From contig UQBE01000055.1 in the NCBI GenBank assembly GCA_900539155.1, forward strand, positions 1 to 9,609: a DNA stretch of 9,609 nucleotides. The letters run 5' to 3'. Within the stretch, counting starts at the first letter, position 1; each line of letters begins with the position of its first letter. The position numbers were made by a program, and so were the translations under genes. The notes below the pieces were generated by a model. The model was not told the DNA's origin and did not search any database. It was given only the letters and a program-made list of their open reading frames with translations. The stretch comes from an uncultured Porphyromonas sp. (GTDB taxonomy: Bacteria; Bacteroidota; Bacteroidia; Bacteroidales; Porphyromonadaceae). Shown piece by piece: positions 1 through 6,355 of this stretch.

Positions 1-35
1 CTGACCTAATCTCGGGCCGATTTCTTTTCACTCTG

Positions 36-43
36 CAAACTTA
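36..43 (-). promoter_or_regulatory. Possible outward promoter -7 box (TAAGTTTG)
   Basis: Read on the minus strand this is TAAGTTTG, a full match to the Bacteroidetes -7 consensus TAnnTTTG. No TTG or TTTG is visible 19-21 bp upstream (around 63-66), so the -33 half is missing or degenerate. If real, it would drive a minus-strand gene that starts beyond the left edge of the window. Confidence 0.3.
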
Positions 44-49
44 AAGTAG

Positions 50-70
50 GGACGCACGGTCTGTGCATCC
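50..70 (-). other. Small stem-loop, 8 bp stem and 5 nt loop
   Basis: Arms 50-57 and 63-70 pair around the loop 58-62. Seven of the eight pairs are Watson-Crick. The eighth (53 with 67) is C-A on the plus strand but a G-U wobble in a minus-strand RNA, so the fold is intact only in that transcript. A clean U-tract is absent, though CTACTTTAAG follows on the minus strand. It could be a weak terminator or part of a dispersed repeat. Confidence 0.4.
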
Positions 71-170
71 GTTGTGTCCCAGCAAGACGTCCGTTGTGTC
101 CCAGCGATACTTGTCCTTGTACCAATTTAAGTTACCGAGTTACACGTTTCATCGTTCGACAACGGACGTC
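68..170. repeat. 16-bp direct repeats plus a 12-bp inverted repeat
   Basis: TCCGTTGTGTCCCAGC occurs exactly at 68-83 and again at 90-105, a 22-bp period. The segment 86-97 (GACGTCCGTTGT), which overlaps the second copy, recurs as its exact reverse complement at 159-170. The arrangement does not code for anything visible and resembles a dispersed intergenic repeat, although one window cannot show dispersal. Confidence 0.6.
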
Positions 171-262
171 CAGACCGTCAAGTTCCTACAAAGGGCTATA
201 CATCGGGACGGATGGCTACTCGCTGGGCTACTGACGGGGACGGTGGGGAGGCTTGACAACGA

Positions 263-308
263 GCGACCCCTGCAGGTGCGCCTACGGGCGCATACCTACA
301 GGGGTCGC
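263..308 (-). terminator. Long GC-rich hairpin, possible operon terminator or REP-like element
   Basis: Arms 263-282 and 287-308 pair almost completely around the 4-nt loop 283-286. The outer ten pairs (263-272 with 299-308) are perfect. Pair 273/298 is G-U on the minus-strand RNA but C-A on the plus strand. Pairs 274-277/294-297 and 278-282/287-291 are perfect, with a 2-nt bulge at 292-293. It lies about 75 nt downstream of the last stop codon of the T9SS-cargo operon. No U-tract follows in either direction, so a classical intrinsic terminator is not shown; a REP-like element or an RNA 3'-end stabiliser fits equally well. Confidence 0.45.
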
Positions 309-321
309 TTAGTCTATATGT

Positions 322-371
322 GCGGAGCCTACAACTGTCTGTCAGTGGGCTCGCAACTGAGTCTAGGACTC
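322..371 (-). other. Two minor stem-loops just after the operon's last stop codon
   Basis: GAGTC/GACTC (359-363 and 367-371) form a perfect 5-bp stem with a 3-nt loop. Positions 322-329 and 348-354 form a 7-bp stem with one bulged base, with a 4-bp inner helix at 334-337/343-346. Both lie between the stop codon of the thioredoxin-like gene and the large hairpin at 263-308, so the 3' end of the mRNA would be highly structured. None has a U-tract. Confidence 0.3.
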
Positions 372-381
372 TCTCCGATGC

Positions 382-2082
382 TTAGCGGACGATGACGGGA
401 CGTAGTATGGTCTCGCCATCACTTGCGGTGATGCGCGCGAGGTAACGTCCTGCGGGGAGTTGTGCTACACTGATTGTAGTCTCAGCACTGGTCGCCTGAG
501 CCGTAGCTGCGAGCGTGCCATCGCTGGCGAAGAGCTCGATGGTGCTACCCACTGCCGTGCGGATGGTGATATGGTCGCTAGCAGGGTTCGGGTAGAGCGA
601 CGTCTGGAGACTGAGTGTAGGCGTCTCGACATCGGTCGTGCCATCCATCGTGACACGGAGCTGGTCTACAGCGATACCACTCTCTCCGTTGACAACAGGG
701 ATCAGTGAGAGGTAGACGGTCTTGCCCTTGTAGGCAGAGAGGTCCGCCTGGATGAGCTTCCAGTCCTCAGTGGAGGTTTGAGGAGCTAGTAGCTCTTGGG
801 GTGTTCCTCCTGGCTCTGCAACCATCACCTTCAGCTGGTCTGGCTTGGAGTCCTGGACATAGTGCTGTATGTAGCAGGAGAAGGTGGGCTTCGCTGCATT
901 GGCGTCAATGACCATAGGGGCAGAGCGTAGCTCATTCTTAGCAGCTATCTCGTATCCCTGTATACGTCCCTTTTCGTCCATCTGGATAGGGAAGAAGCCT
1001 CCCCACGAGATGAGAGCGTCTTTACTATTCTCGGCACCAGCATTGTACCCCTCCTGGACATTGACCTTAAGGCGTCCGTAGAGTCCTCGTCCTAGGATGG
1101 AGTCAAAGCCATATCCATCTCCATCATAGTCGATAGAGCGCCAGCCCTCGTCCATCTGCTCCTGATCGTCCATCGTAGCGACAAAGGGGAAGCTGGAGAT
1201 AGGTGCTGAGACGGTCATAGAGACAGAGCCTCTCGCCTCACCATTCTTGTTAGCTACCGTTGCGGTTATCTCGAAGGTCCCGACTTCCTTCGGCTCGACC
1301 TGGAACTCTGTGTCGCTAATCTTGGTGATGGTGACCCCATCAGGAGCAGCACTACACTCGAGGGAAGTGATGGGAGCAGCACTCGTATAGAGGACGTTGA
1401 GTGTAGGCTTCTCTCCGAGATATACCTTAGTCATTCCGACGAACTCGACATCCTCTGGCTTGTCGTCCTGTGTGAGGAAGAGCGTGAGCGTTTGCTTGAG
1501 CTTCTTAAAGTCCGGATCAAATGTGCGTCGTCCTTTGGCATCTGTACTGTAGATTGCGTCATCACATCTTACCCAGCGTCTGTCTGGGCCCATCAGTATG
1601 AAAGTGGGGAAGGAGGGGATGGCGTGACCGAGGGTCGTAACAGCTAGCTGATAGTCGGAGATGATAGGATAGGGTACGGGCTTTCCGGTCTTGTCTTTTC
1701 TCCAGTCTCCCTTAGTCGCCTGATCTCTATACTTGCTGACGTCTCCATAGATAGCTTCTAGAGGCTCCCTCGAAGCTTCTACCCATAGGACTTCTATCTG
1801 ATTGGTCCCCTCGGGGCCGAACATCTCATGAACCTTCTCTAAGACACCTAGCTGATGAAGTACCCAGCAAGGGTCACACCAAGTGGCAGAGAAGTCTAAG
1901 AGGATGGCCTTGCCTGAGCTGAGGATTGCATCAATGTCGTGCTCCTTGCCGTTGATGTCCTTGGCGACATACTTAGAGGTTAGGAGACGGGTGGGCTCTT
2001 CCTGTGCCTGTGCCCTGGGGGTGGCTAGTAGTGTAGTCACGAGGGTGCAGAGGAGGAGTAGTTTTGTTGTAACCTTATTCAT
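382..2082 (-). CDS. Thioredoxin-like protein with Ig-like, cleaved-adhesin-like and T9SS sorting domains
   Basis: A 566-residue secreted multidomain protein. Residues 1-26 form a signal peptide with predicted cleavage AQA|Q. A TlpA/thioredoxin-like domain (about 35-205) carries W68-C69-D70-P71-C72 and a candidate cis-Pro in SFPTF (P159). Residues 212-293 look like an Ig/PKD-type beta-sandwich. Residues 296-478 resemble the cleaved-adhesin/choice-of-anchor-J family known from gingipains, with the signature GW-x-SIDYDGDGYGF near 313-326. The end (494-566) is a T9SS type A sorting domain with YPNPASDHITI and a terminal RPVIVR. By family logic it crosses the outer membrane by T9SS and is released or anchored at the surface. 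The CxxC pair suggests thiol-disulfide activity, but the substrate is unknown. It is the last gene of a three-gene unit, 38 nt after the Omp28-like gene, with no promoter between. Start chosen at the ATG directly preceding the signal peptide. Confidence 0.88.
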   Translation of the reverse strand: MNKVTTKLLLLCTLVTTLLATPRAQAQEEPTRLLTSKYVAKDINGKEHDIDAILSSGKAILLDFSATWCDPCWVLHQLGVLEKVHEMFGPEGTNQIEVLWVEASREPLEAIYGDVSKYRDQATKGDWRKDKTGKPVPYPIISDYQLAVTTLGHAIPSFPTFILMGPDRRWVRCDDAIYSTDAKGRRTFDPDFKKLKQTLTLFLTQDDKPEDVEFVGMTKVYLGEKPTLNVLYTSAAPITSLECSAAPDGVTITKISDTEFQVEPKEVGTFEITATVANKNGEARGSVSMTVSAPISSFPFVATMDDQEQMDEGWRSIDYDGDGYGFDSILGRGLYGRLKVNVQEGYNAGAENSKDALISWGGFFPIQMDEKGRIQGYEIAAKNELRSAPMVIDANAAKPTFSCYIQHYVQDSKPDQLKVMVAEPGGTPQELLAPQTSTEDWKLIQADLSAYKGKTVYLSLIPVVNGESGIAVDQLRVTMDGTTDVETPTLSLQTSLYPNPASDHITIRTAVGSTIELFASDGTLAATAQATSAETTISVAQLPAGRYLARITASDGETILRPVIVR

Positions 2083-2120
2083 AAGTGGATGTTTGATTCT
2101 TTATAATCGGTGTGTGCGTA

Positions 2121-4049
2121 TTAGTAGACAATTACTTTGCGCATATAGGAGCCGAAGGAGGTCTCGACCATAGCGACGTAGATACCAGGGAGCAGAGCCT
2201 CGTTGGGCATGAGCTCTCCTGACATATTATACACAGCTGCAATAGTGGCGCCCTCACCAGCGACGTAGATACGTCCGTCCTGTACGTAGAGCTGTACCTG
2301 CATCTCCTGATCGGGTGTTGGGGCTATGCTACGATAGGCAGCTATCTTGGTCTCATTGCTGTTGAGGACCTGAGCATTTCTAGCTCCGCCCTGTAGACCC
2401 TTGGATACGAAAGCAACGATACGCATATTGGCAGCGCTCCAATCTTTTGGGATCTCCAAAGAGGTGCTGTGCGTGTACTCGTCCTTGTCATCGAGGGTAA
2501 TCTTCTCGCCCTTGCCCCCGAGGGTAATCTGACGGATTACACCGTGGAGGTAGTATGGCTTGCGACCACCATCGGCAGCCGTGCCGGCACCAGCCTGTCT
2601 GCGTGTGTAAATGTCGTCCTCGACGAGGAAGAGGTTGAGGTAAAGGTTGTTCACGTCTAGAGACTCCTTGTAGGCTCGACCAGAGATGGTCAGGTCAAGC
2701 TTGCGGGTCTTGGGGTCGCACTCCTCCTTGATGTCTACTGAGATGAAGGCTGGACGTGCCATAGCCTCATCGAGTAGCTGGCGATTGAAAGCATCTTGAC
2801 TGGGGTAGACTGGGAGCATCGTGTAGTCGTACCCATCGAATGAGTGCTTGAGCTCCGTGTGGGTGCGGTCTAAGAGCATAGCTGGAGCACTCTCAGAGTA
2901 GGTGCCATTATCCTCTTGCTTCTCGTAGAAGAAGAGTAGTGCCTCGCTCTCTGGTAGAGAGAAGGTGTCTCGCTCATAGCCTATGTGGTGTGTGACCCAG
3001 ACGAACTGGTCTGCATAGGTCTCCTCAGCGAGGACCTTGTCAAGATAGCGGTGTGCTCCAGGGCAGCTAGAACAGTTTTCGGTGGAGAATTGCTCCAAGA
3101 GCACCTTACGGGCAAAGCTCTTATCTGCGACACCCTCTATCTTGATCTGAAAGCCTGGTAGATTGGTCTCACGTCCGTTAATCTTAGTGACACGAGCTGT
3201 GAGGGTCTCGCCATTAGCCACGGAGATGCCCTTCGTTTTAAGCTGCAGCTCCTTGATATGCTTGATGGTCTCAGTCCGAGAGTCTGTGAGTACGACCTTT
3301 CCTCCGACGGAATAAGTAATCTCCATCTGGTTGATATCGTTGGCACCCTCGTTGCGTACAACGTAAGATACGCCTAGCTTGCCAGAAGCATCCAGCGCCT
3401 TGTCGTAGCGCGTGACTGTTAGGCTCGCTCTATCATTAATCTTGTCAGCAGGACCAGATATCATAAGCTGACAGAGTAGTGCTCCGTTGTCTCTAGAGCG
3501 TGAGTCTAGAGCTCCTCCCGATACGTTGACGTAGAAAGCCTCACTGGGAGCACCTACTCCATTGTCACAAGCGACGAAGTATGGCGCTGTCTGGTCGGAG
3601 ATGTTCTTCTCCAAGACTTGGTATCCATAGATGAGTTCGTTGAGGTCTCCGGTGATATCTACGGGCTTGTCAAAGCGTACCTCATTCCATCCGAATACGA
3701 GGTCGGCCTTTTTGGAGACAATCTTCTTGCGCTCTGAGATGTTGTTGAGTAGTGAGACCTCTGCATCCTTGACGCCCTTGGACACAGCGATACGCACGCC
3801 GACTACTTGGCAGCCCTCGTAGGGCTTGAGCATAGAGCGACTAGCGCGGGCCCATACGCCGAGAGGTCTCTCGCCGAAGGTGCCGATGGGCCATCCGATT
3901 CCCTTGTCGGTTGGGTCGGTGTACTTACAGTGGCCTAGGGGAAGGTAAGGGTCTCCTGCACGGAGCGTCTGCTGTGCCGTCAGAGGAGTACTCGTAAGTC
4001 CGAGGAGCGTCACGAGTAAAACTGATGTGAATAGTAGTATCCGTTTCAT
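2121..4049 (-). CDS. Omp28-related T9SS cargo protein with CSSC motif
   Basis: A 642-residue secreted protein. A signal peptide (1-25, LTA|Q) is followed by a beta-rich N-terminal region (about 30-200) and a CARDB/Ig-like stretch (about 205-305). Next comes the Omp28-related domain, which begins with VLLEQFSTENCSSCPGAHRY near 317-335. Its C326-S-S-C329 sits where thioredoxin-fold proteins place the redox pair, and WVTHHIGY follows at 351-358. The C-terminal 60 or so residues (from 583, LYVQDGRIYV, to the end, MRKVIVY) match a Porphyromonas-type T9SS sorting domain rather than the PNP-containing form of its neighbour. Omp28 proteins are known as surface or outer-membrane proteins of Porphyromonas; their biochemical role is unclear. 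It lies 46 nt after the LRR gene and 38 nt before the thioredoxin-like gene without a recognisable promoter, so co-transcription is likely. Redox activity is inference from the CxxC. Confidence 0.88.
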   Translation of the reverse strand: MKRILLFTSVLLVTLLGLTSTPLTAQQTLRAGDPYLPLGHCKYTDPTDKGIGWPIGTFGERPLGVWARASRSMLKPYEGCQVVGVRIAVSKGVKDAEVSLLNNISERKKIVSKKADLVFGWNEVRFDKPVDITGDLNELIYGYQVLEKNISDQTAPYFVACDNGVGAPSEAFYVNVSGGALDSRSRDNGALLCQLMISGPADKINDRASLTVTRYDKALDASGKLGVSYVVRNEGANDINQMEITYSVGGKVVLTDSRTETIKHIKELQLKTKGISVANGETLTARVTKINGRETNLPGFQIKIEGVADKSFARKVLLEQFSTENCSSCPGAHRYLDKVLAEETYADQFVWVTHHIGYERDTFSLPESEALLFFYEKQEDNGTYSESAPAMLLDRTHTELKHSFDGYDYTMLPVYPSQDAFNRQLLDEAMARPAFISVDIKEECDPKTRKLDLTISGRAYKESLDVNNLYLNLFLVEDDIYTRRQAGAGTAADGGRKPYYLHGVIRQITLGGKGEKITLDDKDEYTHSTSLEIPKDWSAANMRIVAFVSKGLQGGARNAQVLNSNETKIAAYRSIAPTPDQEMQVQLYVQDGRIYVAGEGATIAAVYNMSGELMPNEALLPGIYVAMVETSFGSYMRKVIVY

Positions 4050-4095
4050 TTATCTGTTGCTTGATTGTGGTGTGTTTGTGTGAAGGACCCGTAGC

Positions 4096-5247
4096 TTAGA
4101 GCGCACGTAGGGCACCATAGGGTGTCTTTATGATGTAGAGTCCTTGTGGAAGTGGGTAGGAAGCGGTCTCCACTGCTGGGGTGTCCTCTAGTAATAGCTG
4201 ACCCGTGGTGTCATAGATGGCAATGGTTAGCCCAGCGGCGTGCTCTATGTATAGATGACCGTCCTGCCAATATGCTGTCGGCGTAGCCACTCCGTGGGGT
4301 GCCTCAACAGACAGTGGAATAGGCTTGCCATCTAGGTCGTGGATGGTCTTGAAGAGACTCCAGACTGGTGAGTCTAGGTAGCTCGTGATCGCATCAGCGG
4401 GGATGCGAAGCTCGATCTGGTCGAACTGCTCGGGGTAGAAGCTCCTTGGAGAAGCATCGGGAGCTTTCGTGGCAAGCGAGGTGATGACTTTCATCGCTGG
4501 GCAGTCTCTGAGGATCTGTATCCCTACTTGCTTACAAGCAGCGGGGATGGTCAGCTCGGTGAGGAGGACGCAACCCTTGAAGCTCTGCCCACCGATGCTC
4601 TCGATCGTGCTGGGTAGATCAACCTTGCGAAGGCTCTTGCAGTCGTTGAACATATCACCGCCGAGCATCGTCATACCCTCACCTAGGGTGACCTCCTCGA
4701 GCGCAACGCATCCGAGGAATGCGTAGTTTTCGATCATCTTGACAGTGCCGGGGACGGTAGCCTTCTTGAGCCCCTTGCAAAAAGCAAAGGCGTATCCACC
4801 CAGATGTGTGACTCCCTCGGGGATTTCTACCTCGGTAAGCGCTACATCATTGTGGAAGGCTTTCATCCCGATTGCCTTGATGCTCTTAGATATCTTCACA
4901 CTCTGTAGCGTAGGCATCTCTTCTAGGGAGTAGTCAAAGAGCGTGTCGGCGGGATAGAATGTGTCAGAGCCTGCAGCGCGCTCTACACGCTGGATGTGAG
5001 TCTCGGTGAAGTCGAGATTCTGTAGTCCCTTGAGCTTCTTCCGTATGAAGACAAGGTCGTGATAGTTGATGTCGCCTTTGAGCGTAAGGCTCTGGAGCGT
5101 TGCCTGCTCGCTTTCTGGGATCTGCTTTGAAAGCGTGCCAGCCTCTGCTAGCGTTACCTCGCGCTTGTTGCTTTCCTCCTGAGAGAAAGCTGAGGTCGCA
5201 CATAGGAGTGTCAGAAGAAGTGTGATGAATAGGTAGCTTTGTTTCAT
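4096..5247 (-). CDS. BspA-like leucine-rich-repeat protein with T9SS-type C-terminus
   Basis: A 383-residue secreted protein. The signal peptide covers 1-22 (AFS|Q). Six consecutive 23-residue LRR_5/BspA repeats run from L114 to A251, each starting at L114, L137, L160, L183, L206 and L229, with the pattern L-x-x-(V/A)-x-(I/V/L)-P-x-x-(V/I)-x-x-(I/L)-x-x-x-x-F-x-x-C. Cysteines recur exactly every 23 residues (C157, C180, C203, C226, C249). Residues 252-305 are the usual non-repeat cap that ends BspA arrays. From about 326 (YWQDGHLYIE) to the end lies a short sorting-domain-like segment with IYDTTGQLL and PQGLYIIKT. Its end, YGALRAL, is a little short of the usual GxxxxKVxV finish. BspA-like proteins are known for binding host matrix proteins or other bacteria; that role here is inference. 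It is the first gene of the three-gene unit and has its own promoter at 5276-5306. Confidence 0.87.
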   Translation of the reverse strand: MKQSYLFITLLLTLLCATSAFSQEESNKREVTLAEAGTLSKQIPESEQATLQSLTLKGDINYHDLVFIRKKLKGLQNLDFTETHIQRVERAAGSDTFYPADTLFDYSLEEMPTLQSVKISKSIKAIGMKAFHNDVALTEVEIPEGVTHLGGYAFAFCKGLKKATVPGTVKMIENYAFLGCVALEEVTLGEGMTMLGGDMFNDCKSLRKVDLPSTIESIGGQSFKGCVLLTELTIPAACKQVGIQILRDCPAMKVITSLATKAPDASPRSFYPEQFDQIELRIPADAITSYLDSPVWSLFKTIHDLDGKPIPLSVEAPHGVATPTAYWQDGHLYIEHAAGLTIAIYDTTGQLLLEDTPAVETASYPLPQGLYIIKTPYGALRAL

Positions 5248-5275
5248 AGAAATGTGGTTTTATGGAATAGCGTTG

Positions 5276-5306
5276 CTAAGGTAGTGAAAATAAATAAACC
5301 CACCAA
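5276..5306 (-). promoter_or_regulatory. Promoter for the three-gene T9SS-cargo operon
   Basis: On the minus strand the -33 TTG (5304-5306) is followed by a 20-bp spacer and TACCTTAG (5276-5283), one base off the Bacteroidetes -7 consensus TAnnTTTG. The -7 box ends 28 nt before the start codon of the LRR gene, leaving a short leader. No comparable pair is seen in the two gaps further down the unit. Confidence 0.7.
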
Positions 5307-5316
5307 GGAATGAGGA

Positions 5317-5385
5317 GGTGTTTGCAAGCGAATACGCACCAATTTGGTACGTAAAAGCGTCTCAGCAGGAGCGGTGTGGCAAGCG
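5317..5385. repeat. Palindrome flanked by near-identical short direct repeats
   Basis: Positions 5334-5352 form a 19-bp palindrome around base 5343 (arms ACGCACCAA and TTGGTACGT). Its one non-Watson-Crick pair (5337/5349) is a G-U wobble in minus-strand RNA. GGTGTTTGCAAGCG (5317-5330) and GGTGTGGCAAGCG (5373-5385) flank it as imperfect direct repeats. It lies between the membrane-protein stop codon and the LRR promoter, so it could help end the upstream operon. The minus-strand sequence after the stem (ATTCGCTTG) has no proper U-tract. Confidence 0.4.
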
Positions 5386-5389
5386 TTGA

Positions 5390-6355
5390 CTAGAGGACGA
5401 CGAGACCTGCTAGGAGGAGCTGCGTGGTCGTAGCGAGGAGGATGAGGATAGGCAGGAGGTAGTGCCAGGCATAGCGTGAGAGCTGACTCGCCCAGGGGGT
5501 GATCGGTATGACGACCAGCGGTGCGGCGAGTAGGAGCGTGGCGCGCATCGTGTCTGCTCGAACGAGTGCCAGCACGAGCAGGAGCATCGTCATCAGTAGC
5601 AGAGCTCTCTGTCGGTACCAGGTGACCACGTGCGTACCACCGCGGATGCTCTCCAGACCGACACGTGAGATGATGAGTAGCAGTGCCACAATGCCCCACC
5701 CAATCCAGTCAAAGGGTGTGGCGGGGCTGAGCAGTGTCTCTAGACTGAGCTCTAGCTGCGTGTAGAGACTTCGTAGAGCTGTCTCTCCTTGCCACAGGAA
5801 TAGCGTAGGCAATACGAGCCAGAGTATTGCGACGAAACCACAGAGATAAGCTAGATAGGCGCGAAGCTGACGCACCTTCATCAGGGCGAGGAGTGACCAG
5901 CTCAGCGGTACTATTAATAGTAAGGGAGGGTAGAGTAGTACCGCGATGCCCATCATCAGTCCAGCGAGTGTGAGCACCTGAAGCCTGTCGGGGCGACTGT
6001 AGCAGAGCATCTGTAGGTAGAGCGATACGAGTAGGGCAGGGAGTGCCCAGATAGACCAACTGAGCGTAAAGAATTCCGTGAGCGGTACCAAGAGCAATGC
6101 CTGCAGGAGCAGTAAGAGTGCTCGCTGACGGGGCGTGATGAGGAGGAGCTGTATGGCTATGCGGTCTGATAGTCCGAGGGTAGCTACCAGTGCTAGATCG
6201 TTTGCCACTAGAGGGACTAGAGCCATCGTCTTGTTTACTTGGAAGCTTATAGAATCACCTAGATACCACTGTATGGCGGTACATAGTTGACACACGACTA
6301 TCGAGACTAGGAGAGCCAGTGGTGCTGGGAGCGAACTTCTAGAGCGTTGCATCAT
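5390..6355 (-). CDS. Polytopic inner-membrane protein, possibly DUF6427 family
   Basis: A 321-residue, very Leu-rich protein with roughly nine or ten hydrophobic segments, near 11-31, 78-98, 100-118, 126-143, 144-160, 167-187, 214-232, 251-266, 270-288 and 297-320. The stretch GIAVLLYPPLLLIVPLSWSL (136-155), followed by a basic segment and another helix, resembles the core of the Bacteroidota DUF6427 family; I am only moderately sure of that assignment. No catalytic motif is visible. Its ATG directly abuts the TAA of the glycosyltransferase gene (TAA then ATGATG), which suggests translational coupling and a link to glycan or envelope work. Either of two consecutive ATGs could be the start; the first, touching the stop codon, is chosen. 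It is the last gene of the right-hand operon. Confidence 0.8.
   Translation of the reverse strand: MMQRSRSSLPAPLALLVSIVVCQLCTAIQWYLGDSISFQVNKTMALVPLVANDLALVATLGLSDRIAIQLLLITPRQRALLLLLQALLLVPLTEFFTLSWSIWALPALLVSLYLQMLCYSRPDRLQVLTLAGLMMGIAVLLYPPLLLIVPLSWSLLALMKVRQLRAYLAYLCGFVAILWLVLPTLFLWQGETALRSLYTQLELSLETLLSPATPFDWIGWGIVALLLIISRVGLESIRGGTHVVTWYRQRALLLMTMLLLVLALVRADTMRATLLLAAPLVVIPITPWASQLSRYAWHYLLPILILLATTTQLLLAGLVVL

Larger units (their letters stand above)
1..381. other. Gene-free, repeat-rich intergenic region
   Basis: No credible coding sequence lies downstream of the thioredoxin/T9SS gene. The one long plus-strand reading frame here (63-395) has no recognisable domain and runs into the end of the opposing gene. 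The region holds an outward TAAGTTTG box (36-43), a short hairpin (50-70), a 16-bp exact direct repeat (68-83 and 90-105), a 12-bp inverted repeat (86-97 and 159-170) and a long stem-loop (263-308). It may include the end of the three-gene operon to its right and the promoter of a minus-strand gene beyond the left edge. Positions 106-158 and 171-262 show nothing I can name. Confidence 0.6.

Noticed and set aside
68..170. Possible CRISPR array
   Set aside because: There are only two direct copies with a 6-bp gap between them and no spacer-like regularity or cas gene.
63..395. 110-codon plus-strand reading frame in the left intergenic DNA
   Set aside because: It has no recognisable domain or promoter, spans the repeats and hairpin, and runs into the end of the opposing gene; it is best explained as chance.
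5244..5699. 151-codon minus-strand frame overlapping the end of the membrane protein gene
   Set aside because: It overlaps the membrane-protein gene in another frame, has His/Arg/Pro-rich composition typical of a shadow frame, and covers the promoter of the LRR gene.
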